Assembly: GCA_031296755.1 (NCBI GenBank) | Contig: JAUMMZ010000021.1 | Location: 84,518 to 148,517 of the forward strand | DNA from: Collinsella sp. | GTDB taxonomy: Bacteria > Actinomycetota > Coriobacteriia > Coriobacteriales > Coriobacteriaceae | Length of the DNA: 64,000 nt | Reading direction: 5' to 3' | Shown here: positions 17,150 to 26,347 of the stretch, piece after piece | Position numbering within the stretch: the first letter of the stretch is position 1 | Layout of the letters: every line of letters starts with the position of its first letter | Position numbers and translations under genes: made by a program | Notes under the pieces: generated by a model | Database searches by the model: none | What the model was told of the DNA's origin: nothing | Seen by the model: the letters and a program-made list of their open reading frames with translations, nothing else

Positions 17150-17259
17150 TGGCACGGGTTTTCCAGGTGCCCGAGATTGCCCCGAAAGAGGAGCGCCGCG
17201 TACTTCGGTACGCAAGCGACGGTTTGAGGGGCAAGGTCGGGTGCCTGGGAAGCCGTGCC
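17150..17259. repeat. long imperfect nested palindrome between amt and glnK
   Basis: Arms of about 33 bp (17150-17183 and 17228-17259, core CCAGGtgCCCGAgaTTGCCCC) enclose a second hairpin, GCGTAC-TTCG-GTACGC. The right arm ends one base from the amt stop codon. The layout resembles the nested palindromes at 44.1, 51.5, 55.9 and 56.9 kb but lacks their shared core sequence. It could end or attenuate amt transcription before glnK. Confidence 0.6.
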
Positions 17260-17260
17260 G

Positions 17261-18538
17261 CTAGTCAAGTCCCGAGAAGGAGGGATACGCGCTCTCGCCG
17301 TGCTGACTCGCATCCAGGCCCAGCGCCTCGTCGGCCTCGTCCACGCGCAGACTGCTGTGGAACAGCACCTTGACCACCGCGGCGATCACCAAATCGAGCA
17401 CCAACACAATAGCGACCGTCACCACAATGCCCAAAATCTGCGAGATGAGCAGCGACACGTCGCCCGTGTAGAACAGGCCGCCCTTACCAGTCCACGAGAG
17501 CTCCGGCACACAGAACAGGCCTGTGAGCACGCCGCCCAAGATGCCGCCGATGCCGTGGCAACCAAACGCGTCGAGCGCATCGTCGTAGCCAAACTTGGTC
17601 TTAAGATGGCTGATGGCCAGGTAGCAGACGGGCGATACGATCAGGCCCGTGACCAGCGCCGCCCACGGCTCGACAAAGCCCGCACCCGGCGTGACCACCA
17701 CAAGGCCCGCAACCAGACCGGTGCTGGCACCCACCAGCGTGGGGCGGCCGGTGCGCACGCGCTCGACGGCAAGCCACGAGACCATGCCCGCCGCGCTGGC
17801 CGTCACGGTGTTGAGGATGGCGAGCGCCGCCACGGCGTCGGCCTTGAACTCGCTGCCGCCGTTAAAGCCAAACCAGCCAAACCAAAGCAGGCCGGCGCCC
17901 AGCGCCACAAACGGCACGTTATGCGGGCGATAGCTCACCATGCCAAAACCGCGACGACGGCCGAGCATTAAGCAGAGAATCAGGCCCGTGAGACCGGACG
18001 AAATGTGCACCACGTCGCCGCCGGCAAAGTCGAGTGCGCCGATGATGTCGCCGATAAAGGAGCCATCGCCGCCCCAGACCATGTGGGCGAGCGGCGCATA
18101 GACCACGAGCAGCCAAATGCCCAGGAAGGCCGTCATGGCACCAAACTTAACGCGGCCGGCCAGGCTGCCCGTGACGATAGCTGCCGTGATCATGGCAAAC
18201 GCCATTTGGAAGGCGATGTTGATGATTTGAGGGTAGACGGCACCGTCCGCGGCATTGCCCTCGGCCGCCTGCAGCACCTGGCCGAGCACCGGCAGGCACA
18301 GCAGCTGGTCAAGGCCTCCAATAAACGGGCTGGAACCGTCGCCGCCGTAGGCCAGTGACCAGCCGGCAACAATCCACAGCACACCAACCAGGCCAATGGC
18401 GCCAAAGCACATAAGCATGGTGTTGATGACATTTTTGCGCCTGGACAGGCCGCCATAGAAAAACGCCAGGCCCGGTGTCATTAAAAACACGAGCATGGTG
18501 CAGATGAGCATAAACGTTGTCGATCCCGTATCGAACAT
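17261..18538 (-). CDS. amt: ammonium transporter (Amt family)
   Basis: A 425-residue membrane channel for ammonium/ammonia. It begins MFDTGSTTFMLICTMLVFLM; TPGLAFFYGGLSRRKNV is the first Amt signature. DFAGGDVVHISSGLTGLIL is the central family signature with the conserved Asp and the first pore His, and DALDAFGCHGIGGILGG has the second pore His. Eleven helices are predicted. The start at 18538 follows AGGGGGAG at short spacing; an in-frame start 19 codons upstream adds only polar residues. It is followed on the same strand by the PII gene. Confidence 0.92.
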   Translation of the reverse strand: MFDTGSTTFMLICTMLVFLMTPGLAFFYGGLSRRKNVINTMLMCFGAIGLVGVLWIVAGWSLAYGGDGSSPFIGGLDQLLCLPVLGQVLQAAEGNAADGAVYPQIINIAFQMAFAMITAAIVTGSLAGRVKFGAMTAFLGIWLLVVYAPLAHMVWGGDGSFIGDIIGALDFAGGDVVHISSGLTGLILCLMLGRRRGFGMVSYRPHNVPFVALGAGLLWFGWFGFNGGSEFKADAVAALAILNTVTASAAGMVSWLAVERVRTGRPTLVGASTGLVAGLVVVTPGAGFVEPWAALVTGLIVSPVCYLAISHLKTKFGYDDALDAFGCHGIGGILGGVLTGLFCVPELSWTGKGGLFYTGDVSLLISQILGIVVTVAIVLVLDLVIAAVVKVLFHSSLRVDEADEALGLDASQHGESAYPSFSGLD

Positions 18539-18736
18539 TCGCTCCCCCTTGATCGCATGAACGTTGTCGGCGCCCATAATGCGGCCGAGGGGCAACTGGT
18601 GTAGACCAGATACGGCGTTGTTAAACGCGGCGTTGTCGAATGGAAACGGTGCCGCAATCTTGGAAACGGCGCGGCAACGGGCGCGAAACGAACGGGAAAT
18701 ACGCGAGCGAGGGAGCCGTGAGCGCGCCCATCCCGG

Positions 18737-19756
18737 CTAGCGCCGAAACAGCTCGTGGGCGCGGTCGCGGAGATTAGTTGCTCGAATGACACCTTCGTAG
18801 CGATTGATGCGCAGACGCGGGAAGGCATTGAAAAAGCGTAGGTCGCGGCGGCTGAGTGACACGCTCGGTACCGGACGGCTCATGCACTTACCGGCAAGGC
18901 GACGACTGAGCGACGGACGTGGCATGCTCGGCGCGGCATCGGCCACGCGGCGGGCAGCGAGCGCCAAGCCGCGAGCACCATCCGAGATAAACGTCGGCAT
19001 CGAAGCCTTCTCGCGCAGGGCATCGAGCGTCGCATCGCCCAGCTCGGCCAGCCACGCGTTAACGGCACGGCTGCGGATATGCGTCTGTGCCACCGAGTCG
19101 ATCGCCGAATCGGGAATACGTTCGAGCATGGAGTCGGACGCATCGGCGAGCGACTCATTGATGCGGTCGGCAAGGTCGGCGCGCACGCGCTCCAGCTGAT
19201 CGGACAGACGCCGCCAGCTCGCCAACGAGCACACCGCGTCGACCATCATCGCGACCGCGACGATAAAGGCGGACAACCGCACAATCAGCACCGGCAGATA
19301 GCCAAGCAGCCCCAGCAATGCCGGCTCCACTAAACGGCAAATGCACAGCGCACCCAGGCCAAACGCGCAGGCCCAGTACAGGCAGATGCGCCCGTGCAGG
19401 TTAAACGGCAGGTGCGAATAGTCCCAAAAGCGAGCGCCCGTTGTTTTTTCCAACAGCACGCCCACGCTGTACTCAATCACGCTGCATACGAGCGCTGCAG
19501 CGACAAACTGGCTCGACGCATCCGGAATCCCGCGCAGCAAAAGCCAGCAGGCAATGCCGCCCGCGCCATAGATGGGGCAACACGGTCCCAGCAAAAAGCC
19601 GCTGTTGGCAAAGCGTCCGTGGTTGAGCATGGCGCAGACCGTCGATTCCCATGCCCAGCCGCAAAACCCGTAGAAGACGAACGAGAGCACCAGTGCCGAA
19701 AGCGGACAGGCGGCAAGCGTCGCGCCGTCAAATGCCATGTCGATCGCGGTCCCCAC
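18737..19756 (-). CDS. PF06541-type membrane protein (putative ABC-transporter type IV permease family)
   Basis: A 339-residue protein. Residues 15-170 form five or six membrane helices with FYGFCGWAWESTVCAMLNHG, NSGFLLGPCCPIYGAG, FWDYSHLPFNLHGRICLYW and SVIEYSVGVLLEKTTGARFW, all typical of the family annotated as putative ABC-transporter type IV. The last 150 residues are soluble, Arg/Ala-rich and probably helical. The GTG start at 19756 is preceded by GAGGG at suitable spacing. Function is not established for the family. An HD-domain gene lies 3 bp upstream on the same strand, so they form an operon. Confidence 0.7.
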   Translation of the reverse strand: MGTAIDMAFDGATLAACPLSALVLSFVFYGFCGWAWESTVCAMLNHGRFANSGFLLGPCCPIYGAGGIACWLLLRGIPDASSQFVAAALVCSVIEYSVGVLLEKTTGARFWDYSHLPFNLHGRICLYWACAFGLGALCICRLVEPALLGLLGYLPVLIVRLSAFIVAVAMMVDAVCSLASWRRLSDQLERVRADLADRINESLADASDSMLERIPDSAIDSVAQTHIRSRAVNAWLAELGDATLDALREKASMPTFISDGARGLALAARRVADAAPSMPRPSLSRRLAGKCMSRPVPSVSLSRRDLRFFNAFPRLRINRYEGVIRATNLRDRAHELFRR

Positions 19757-19759
19757 CGT

Positions 19760-20317
19760 CTACCCTCTCTTCTTTTCACTCGAATCTTTGCTCGAGCCGT
19801 CGCTCGAGCCCTCGCTCAAATCGTTCGCGTCGTCTTTGCGCGGCAGACGGCCGGCGACCGTCTCGCGCAGCGCGCACCATTTATCTGCCAGGCATACAAT
19901 CCAAGCCTCACGACACGTCGGCGGCACCGGCACCAGCGGAAACATATGCCGCACGATAATATTCCGCTCGCGCGACGTCAGCTCAAAATCTTCCTCCGCA
20001 CGTGCCAGGGCAAAAAACGGATGCCGAAATCCGTGCAGTCGATGGCTCGGGTCGGGGTCGTGCCAATCGTAGAGAAAGTAATCGTGTAACAGGGCTCCGC
20101 GCAGCAGCGAGGCACGGTCGACCGAAATGCCAGCACGGCCCAAGCGCTCGGCAAAGGACAGACTTGCCCGCGCCACCGAGGTCACATGCGTATACACCGT
20201 CACATCGCCATGCTGGATAAACTCGCGCGTCAGGTCCAGACGGCCCGCCTGCGCCAGCTGACGGGCAGCATGGTCTACTTCGCACGCGATTTTCTCGGCA
20301 CGAACGACATCGGACAT
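19760..20317 (-). CDS. HD-domain phosphohydrolase
   Basis: A 185-residue protein with HTHVTSVARASLSFAERLG-type first-metal residues, the HD pair in LLRGALLHDYFLYDWH and a later helix LADKWCALRE, as in HD hydrolases that cleave phosphomonoesters or nucleotides. The C terminus is a Ser/Asp/Lys-rich low-complexity tail (DLSEGSSDGSSKDSSEKKRG). The start MSDVVRAEKI at 20317 is preceded by AAAGGAGG seven bases upstream. Substrate unknown. Confidence 0.75.
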   Translation of the reverse strand: MSDVVRAEKIACEVDHAARQLAQAGRLDLTREFIQHGDVTVYTHVTSVARASLSFAERLGRAGISVDRASLLRGALLHDYFLYDWHDPDPSHRLHGFRHPFFALARAEEDFELTSRERNIIVRHMFPLVPVPPTCREAWIVCLADKWCALRETVAGRLPRKDDANDLSEGSSDGSSKDSSEKKRG

Positions 20318-20545
20318 GCTGCCTCCTTTCAGCGACTCACGACGACAAGCCACGGCCTGTGCGCAATCGATAAAAACATCATGGAACACATCAGTATGGC
20401 ATCGGACAAAACGTTTTGCCCCGCCAGTTGGCGAATTACCGCGCCGCCGTCACATATCAAACGCCAAAATGTGCGAGACTGTTTTGTGCAATTGTGCCGG
20501 CCGAGGGAGTGCCGGCGCACGATTCGCATGGAGTAACCCACAACG

Positions 20546-22327
20546 ATGCTGCTTACGCAAACGACAACGCCCGAGGACGTCAAGGCTCTCGACCGCGCCG
20601 AGCTTCCGCTGCTCTGCGGCGAGATTCGCCACGCCATCCTCGAAAGCTCCGCCGCCGTCGGCGGGCACGTTGCCCCCAACTTGGGCGTCGTTGAGCTCAC
20701 GGTCGCGCTCCATCGCGTGTTTAACTCCCCCACCGACAAAATTGTCTTTGACGTGTCGCACCAGACCTACGCCCACAAGGCGCTAACCGGGCGCGCGTAC
20801 ACCTATATCAATCCGGAACGTTATGGTGAGGCTTCTGGCTTTGCCAATCCCAACGAGTCCGAGCACGACCTGTTCGCCATGGGCCACACCTCCACGTCGG
20901 TGAGCCTGGGCTGTGGCCTGGCGCACGCTCGCGACCTGGCGGGCGACACGTATAACGTCATCACCATCATTGGCGACGGCTCGCTTTCGGGCGGCTTGGC
21001 GTTTGAGGGCTTCAACAATGCCGCCGAACTCGACAGCAACCTGATCATCATCGTCAACGATAACGACCAGTCCATCGCCGAGAACCACGGTGGCCTCTAT
21101 CGCAATCTGGCCGAGCTGCGCACCAGCAACGGCACCTGTGAGCGCAACGTTTTCCGCGCGATGGGACTCGACTACCGTTATTTGGACGCCGGCAACGACG
21201 TTTTGGCCCTGGTCGACGCGCTGCAGGAACTGCGCAATATCGATCATCCCATCGTGCTGCACGTCTCCACCGCCAAGGGCAAGGGCTTTGAGCCGGCCCA
21301 GAGCGACCCCGAACGCTGGCACCACGTGGGTCCGTTTGACATGGCGACTGGGCGCAAGCTCTGCCCGGGCCATCCGAGCGAGCCCGCACCGCGCACCTAT
21401 GCCGATATTACGGGCGAGGCGCTCAGCACCGCCATCGAGCGCGATTCGCAGGTCGTGGGCATCACGGCCGCCACGCCCTACATCATGGGCTTTACGCCCG
21501 AGCTTCGCGCTGCGGCCGGCAAGCAGTTTGTCGACGTGGGCATTGCCGAGGAGCACGCTGTGACCTTTGCCACCGCGCTTGCGCGCTCGGGCGCCAAGCC
21601 AGTCTTTGGTGTGTACGGCACGTTTTTGCAGCGCGCCTACGACGAGCTGTGGCACGACCTGTGCCTCAACGATGCCCCCGCAACCATCTTGGTGTTTGGC
21701 GCGTCGATCTTTGGCACCACATCCGAGACGCACCTCTCGTTCTTTGATATTTCCATGCTGGGCGCTCTTCCCAACATGCGCTACTTGGCGCCGGCCTGCA
21801 TGGAGGAATACCTGTCCATGCTGAGCTGGTCGCTCGACCACCGCGAGCATCCCGTGGCGATCCGCGTACCGGGCATTGGCCTGGTTAGCCGCCCCGATTT
21901 GGCGCCCGCCGAGGACACCGACTACAGCGCCGTTCGCTACAACGTGGTGCGCCAGGGCCGCGACGTTGCCGTGCTCGCGCTCGGCGATTTCTTTGAGCTA
22001 GGCGAGCGTGTGGCAAACCGCTTGGCCGCCGAGTACGGTATCGAAGCCACGCTCGTCAACCCGCGCTTCGCAACCGAGCTCGACCGCGAGTTCCTCGACA
22101 GCCTTGCCGCCGAGCATCGCGTCGTCGTCACCCTCGAGGACGGCATCTTGGACGGCGGCTGGGGCGAGCGCGTGGCGTGCTACCTGGCCTGCACGCCCGT
22201 GCGCACGCGCACCTTCGGCATCGCCAAGGGCTTCCCCGACCGCTACGACCCCAACGAACTGCTCGCGCAGAACGACATGACGGTCGAGAATATGGCCGCC
22301 GAAGCCGTGAGACTACTCAACAAGTAA
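20546..22327 (+). CDS. dxs: 1-deoxy-D-xylulose-5-phosphate synthase (DXS-like)
   Basis: A thiamine-diphosphate enzyme of the DXS family, which joins pyruvate and glyceraldehyde 3-phosphate at the first step of the MEP isoprenoid pathway. Its 593 residues are somewhat short (usual size about 620-640). Visible motifs: GGHVAPNLGVVELTVALHRV, FDVSHQTYAHKALTGR, the ThDP site GDGSLSGGLAFEGFNN...NDND, VDVGIAEEHAVTFA and ALGDFFELG in the C-terminal domain. The loop usually written NDNxMSIsPNVGA reads NDNDQSIAENHGG here, so it belongs to a divergent DXS-like subgroup and its exact substrate is less certain. It starts at ATG 20546 and is followed by a strong terminator; it appears to be a single gene. 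Confidence 0.75.
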   Translation: MLLTQTTTPEDVKALDRAELPLLCGEIRHAILESSAAVGGHVAPNLGVVELTVALHRVFNSPTDKIVFDVSHQTYAHKALTGRAYTYINPERYGEASGFANPNESEHDLFAMGHTSTSVSLGCGLAHARDLAGDTYNVITIIGDGSLSGGLAFEGFNNAAELDSNLIIIVNDNDQSIAENHGGLYRNLAELRTSNGTCERNVFRAMGLDYRYLDAGNDVLALVDALQELRNIDHPIVLHVSTAKGKGFEPAQSDPERWHHVGPFDMATGRKLCPGHPSEPAPRTYADITGEALSTAIERDSQVVGITAATPYIMGFTPELRAAAGKQFVDVGIAEEHAVTFATALARSGAKPVFGVYGTFLQRAYDELWHDLCLNDAPATILVFGASIFGTTSETHLSFFDISMLGALPNMRYLAPACMEEYLSMLSWSLDHREHPVAIRVPGIGLVSRPDLAPAEDTDYSAVRYNVVRQGRDVAVLALGDFFELGERVANRLAAEYGIEATLVNPRFATELDREFLDSLAAEHRVVVTLEDGILDGGWGERVACYLACTPVRTRTFGIAKGFPDRYDPNELLAQNDMTVENMAAEAVRLLNK

Positions 22328-22330
22328 GAA

Positions 22331-22366
22331 AACCTCCGCAAGGGAAGCACCCCTGCGGAGGTTTTT
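22331..22366 (+). terminator. terminator of the dxs-like gene
   Basis: AACCTCCGCA and TGCGGAGGTT arms with a GGG/CCC inner extension, followed by TTTTATTTT. It begins 3 bp after the stop codon. Confidence 0.9.
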
Positions 22367-22384
22367 ATTTTCGCGACGCGATTA

Positions 22385-22600
22385 TCTCAATCTGTAACAT
22401 CTAGGGCCCGAATTTCCGTCTAACTGTTACAGATCTAGATAAGATATCGTAGTCCCAGACCTTTGTCTCAATCTGTAACAGATAGGGACCTTTTGACCGT
22501 CCAGATGTTACAGATTGAGACATTCGAATTCCCCTGAAGAGAGAATCTCGATCTGTAACAGGTAGAACCCATTTCCTCGTCTAACTGTTACAGATTGAGA
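22385..22600. repeat. array of three spaced inverted repeats, period about 81 bp
   Basis: Three units, at 22385-22440, 22466-22520 and 22546-22600, each have TCTCAATCTGTAACA (or TCTCGATC...) on the left and TGTTACAGATTGAGA on the right, with 25 bp between arms and about 25 bp between units. Loop sequences are partly conserved (AGGG-CC early, CGTC late). No ORF is present. The array lies between the dxs-like terminator and the amino-acid transporter promoter. Confidence 0.75.
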
Positions 22601-22676
22601 CAAAGCAGCAAGGCATGCCGCCGCACCGACCATGCCGTCTGCAAAGCGTTATCTCAGCTGCAATAAGCGACGTTTA

Positions 22677-22721
22677 CCCAGATAAAACCTGCCAAAATAA
22701 ACCTGTCCCTTTTTGGTAGGT
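22677..22721. repeat. dispersed palindrome, ACCTGCCAAAA type
   Basis: ACCTGCCAAAA and a one-mismatch mirror (TTTTGGTAGGT) flank AAACCTGTCCC. Near-identical copies are at 37861-37905 and 40131-40174, and a decayed one at 48096-48130. Confidence 0.7.
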
Positions 22722-22763
22722 ATAATAACCCATAAGACAAGTATGTTTCTGAGTTATTTCGTG

Positions 22764-22793
22764 TTGACCCATTTGAGCGCGATAGGGTATAAC
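22764..22793 (+). promoter_or_regulatory. promoter of the amino-acid ABC transporter operon
   Basis: TTGACC (22764-22769), 18 bp, TATAAC (22788-22793), about 44 bp upstream of the binding-protein start, which itself follows GAGAAAGGTG. Confidence 0.6.
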
Positions 22794-22836
22794 TCTACTC
22801 AACCGCTAGGGATTTTATTGAGAAAGGTGTTCTACC

Positions 22837-23832
22837 ATGAGCAAGAACCTCTCCCAGCAGGTCGTTCTCGACCGCCGCGGCTTCGTTGCCGCCACCTTCG
22901 CAACCGTCGCCGGCCTTGGTCTTGCCGGCTGCTCCGACACCAGCGCCGAGGCCGACAAGGGTTCCGCCGCCGGCTCCTCCAAGGGCTCCGAGGATACCGA
23001 GGTTTCCGCTACGCTCGATGCCAAGGCATTCGACAAGCTCGTCGACAACGGCCCCAAGGCCGATGACGACGCCATCGCCGCCAGCACCTGGGCGACGGCC
23101 GTCAAGGACGCCGGTGTCTTTAAGATCGGTGGCGTTCAGACCTCCACGCTCTTCTCCCTCCTCAACGAGAAGGACGGTCAGACCCGCGGCTTCGACGCCG
23201 GTATCGCACAGCTCCTGTCCAACTACATCCTGGGCGAGAACAAGGTCGAGATCACCCAGGTGACCTCGGACACGCGCGAGTCCGTCCTGCAGAACGGCCA
23301 GGTCGACGCCGTCTTTGCCACCTACACCATCACTGACGAGCGCAAGAAGCTCGTATCCTTTGCCGGTCCCTACTACTACACCCAGCAGGCCATCCTGGTG
23401 CTCGCCGATAACGACGACATCAAGGGCGTCGACGACCTGGCCGACAAGAACGTCGCCGTCCAGTCCGGCTCCAACGGCCCCGCCATCCTGGAGGAGTTCG
23501 CCCCCAAGGCCAGCCAGCAGGAGTTCAAGACCGACGAGGAAGCCCGCCAGGCACTCCAGCAGGGTCGTGTTGACGCCTACGTCATCGACAACAACATGCA
23601 GCAGAGCGCCCTGGTCCGCGAGCCCGGCAAGTACAAGATTGCCGGCAAGCCCTTCGGCAGCAAGGAGCCCTACGGCATCGGTCTGCCGCTCGATTCCGAC
23701 GGTGTCGCCTTTGTCAACGACTTCCTTAAGAAGATCGAGGACGACGGCACCTGGACCGAGCTGTGGCAGATCTGCATCGGCGACCGTACGGGTGACACCA
23801 ATGTTCCCGAGCTGCCCGAGATCGGCGCCTAG
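22837..23832 (+). CDS. amino-acid ABC transporter substrate-binding lipoprotein (Tat-exported)
   Basis: A 331-residue periplasmic-type binding protein (SBP_bac_3 family) for a polar amino acid, probably glutamate or similar. The N terminus has a twin-arginine motif, DRRGFVAATFA (Arg13-Arg14), and a lipobox LAGC with Cys32, so it should be exported folded and lipid-anchored. A Ser/Gly/Lys linker follows. The two-lobed domain has GFDAGIAQLL, ITQVTSDTRESVLQNGQVDA, FATYTITDERKKLVSFAGPYY and RVDAYVIDNN, the standard signatures. It heads an operon with two permeases and an ATPase. Confidence 0.85.
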   Translation: MSKNLSQQVVLDRRGFVAATFATVAGLGLAGCSDTSAEADKGSAAGSSKGSEDTEVSATLDAKAFDKLVDNGPKADDDAIAASTWATAVKDAGVFKIGGVQTSTLFSLLNEKDGQTRGFDAGIAQLLSNYILGENKVEITQVTSDTRESVLQNGQVDAVFATYTITDERKKLVSFAGPYYYTQQAILVLADNDDIKGVDDLADKNVAVQSGSNGPAILEEFAPKASQQEFKTDEEARQALQQGRVDAYVIDNNMQQSALVREPGKYKIAGKPFGSKEPYGIGLPLDSDGVAFVNDFLKKIEDDGTWTELWQICIGDRTGDTNVPELPEIGA

Positions 23833-23970
23833 GCAGCGAGCCTGGTAACAGCCGCAACGAAACCATACGGAAACGCATGATGCGCTTTATTGCGGTAAAC
23901 TGTTTCCTCACTGAGTTGTCGGGGCTTCCGTACACGCGGGAGCCCCTTTCCTTATCGGCGGGAGGTCCGC

Positions 23971-24630
23971 ATGAGTCTCTCCGAGCTCTGGTCGCTCTAT
24001 GGCCAGAACTATATCGACGCGCTGCTAGCAACCTGGGGCATGACGCTTGAATCGTTTGTCATCGCCATGGTGCTGGCCGTCGCCGTCACCGTGATGCGCG
24101 TGTCGCCGCTCAAGCCGCTGCGCGTCTTTGGCGACCTGTATGTCCAGGTCTTCCGTAACATCCCTGGCATCGCGCTGCTCATAATCGTCGTCTATGCGCT
24201 GCCGCCGCTCAAGGTCGTCCTGCCCTACCGCACCTGCGTTATCGTCGCCACAGTCCTTTTGGGCTCGGCCTTTGGTTCCGAAAACTTTATGAGCGGCATC
24301 AACACCGTCGGCGTCGGCCAGGTCGAAGCCGCACGTTCGCTCGGCATGAGCTTCAGCCGTATCCTCGCCAAGATCGTGATTCCACAGGCACTGCGTTCGA
24401 GCGTGCTGCCCATGACCAACCTCTTTATCGCCGTCATGCTCACTACCGCCTTGGGCAGCCAGGTGCCGCTTAAACCGCAGGAGCTCACCGGCGTGGTGAG
24501 CTACATCAATACCCGCTCGCTCGGCGGCGTCGCCGCGTTCTTTATCTCGGCGCTCGGCTACCTGGGCACGGCCTTTGTGGTGAGCCACATTGGCAACTAT
24601 ATCGATAAGAAGGTGAGGATCCTCCGATGA
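23971..24630 (+). CDS. amino-acid ABC transporter permease
   Basis: A 219-residue HisM/GlnP-type inner-membrane permease with about five helices. The cytoplasmic coupling loop reads NTVGVGQVEAARSLGMSFSR followed by IVIPQALRSS, the classical EAA motif that contacts the ATPase. GGGAGG precedes the ATG. It overlaps the next permease gene by four bases (ATGA), so the two are translationally coupled. The 138-bp gap after the binding-protein gene contains no clear terminator. Confidence 0.88.
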   Translation: MSLSELWSLYGQNYIDALLATWGMTLESFVIAMVLAVAVTVMRVSPLKPLRVFGDLYVQVFRNIPGIALLIIVVYALPPLKVVLPYRTCVIVATVLLGSAFGSENFMSGINTVGVGQVEAARSLGMSFSRILAKIVIPQALRSSVLPMTNLFIAVMLTTALGSQVPLKPQELTGVVSYINTRSLGGVAAFFISALGYLGTAFVVSHIGNYIDKKVRILR

Positions 24631-25460
24631 GCAAGCATTCCTCCCCTGCACTTACCATGCGCGATGCACTCTACGAGGCTCCCGGCCCCAAGATGCGCGC
24701 CAAGATTCGCATCGGCACCGCTATCTCACTCGTCGCCGTGGCCGCGCTCGTCGCCCTAGTGCTACAGCGCTTTTATGTGACCGGCCAGCTTTCGGTCCAC
24801 TATTGGTATTTCTTTACGCACCTCACCACCTTGAAGTTCCTACTTGCCGGCTTTGAGGGCACCGTTAAAGTCGCACTCACCGCTGGCGCCATCGCGCTGG
24901 TGCTGGGCTTAGGCCTTATGCTCGGCCGCACGAGCGACATTAAGCCGCTGCAGCTGGCCTGCCGTGTGCTCACCGACTTCTTCCGCGGCGTGCCGAGCCT
25001 GCTGTTCATCTACTTCTTCTTTTTGGTGCTGCCTCAGTACAAGATTGCGCTGCCGTCGTTTTGGATGCTCACGCTTCCTGTCGCGCTCGCTGCAGCCGGC
25101 GTACTTGCCGAGATCTTCCGTGCCGGCGTCAACGCCGTGCCGCGCGGCCAGGTCGAAGCCGCCCAGGCGCTCGGTCTCTCCAAGGCTAAAATCACCTTTA
25201 AAATCGTATTGCCGCAGGCTATTCGATTTATCATTCCGTCGTTGATTTCGCAGCTTGTGGTCGTGGTCAAGGACACCACCGTCGCCTATGTGGTGAGCTA
25301 CCCCGACCTCATGCAAAACGCCCGCGTGCTCATTACCAACTACGACGCTCTCGTGTCGGTCTACCTGGTAATCGCGGTCATCTATATCCTCATCAACGTC
25401 GCGATCAACAAGGCCGCTGTCTATGTTTCGCACAAGACCGGCGCGACCATCATCCGCTAA
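24627..25460 (+). CDS. amino-acid ABC transporter permease
   Basis: A 277-residue permease and partner of the preceding gene. About 45 N-terminal residues are cytoplasmic (MSKHSSPALTMRDALYE), followed by a first helix (AISLVAVAALVALVL) not usual in the shorter paralog, then the conserved module with FEGTVKVALTAGAIALVLGL and the EAA loop GQVEAAQALGLSKAKITFKI-VLPQAIRF. Together the two permeases form the asymmetric channel of the importer. Confidence 0.88.
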   Translation: MSKHSSPALTMRDALYEAPGPKMRAKIRIGTAISLVAVAALVALVLQRFYVTGQLSVHYWYFFTHLTTLKFLLAGFEGTVKVALTAGAIALVLGLGLMLGRTSDIKPLQLACRVLTDFFRGVPSLLFIYFFFLVLPQYKIALPSFWMLTLPVALAAAGVLAEIFRAGVNAVPRGQVEAAQALGLSKAKITFKIVLPQAIRFIIPSLISQLVVVVKDTTVAYVVSYPDLMQNARVLITNYDALVSVYLVIAVIYILINVAINKAAVYVSHKTGATIIR

Positions 25461-25496
25461 CGCTTTACCATTTCGAGTCATAAGGAGCCGAGCACC

Positions 25497-26261
<765 letters not shown>

Positions 26262-26347
26262 CCCAATTGCCACGCGGGCAAATTCATCACCAGCGTTTGT
26301 CCCGCGCACCCCTGTGCCATGTCCACCCGGATTCGAAAGCAACACCT

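Noticed and set aside
22385..22600. Possible small CRISPR array
   Set aside because: Units are imperfect inverted repeats with similar, not unique, loops; no cas genes in the window; only three units.
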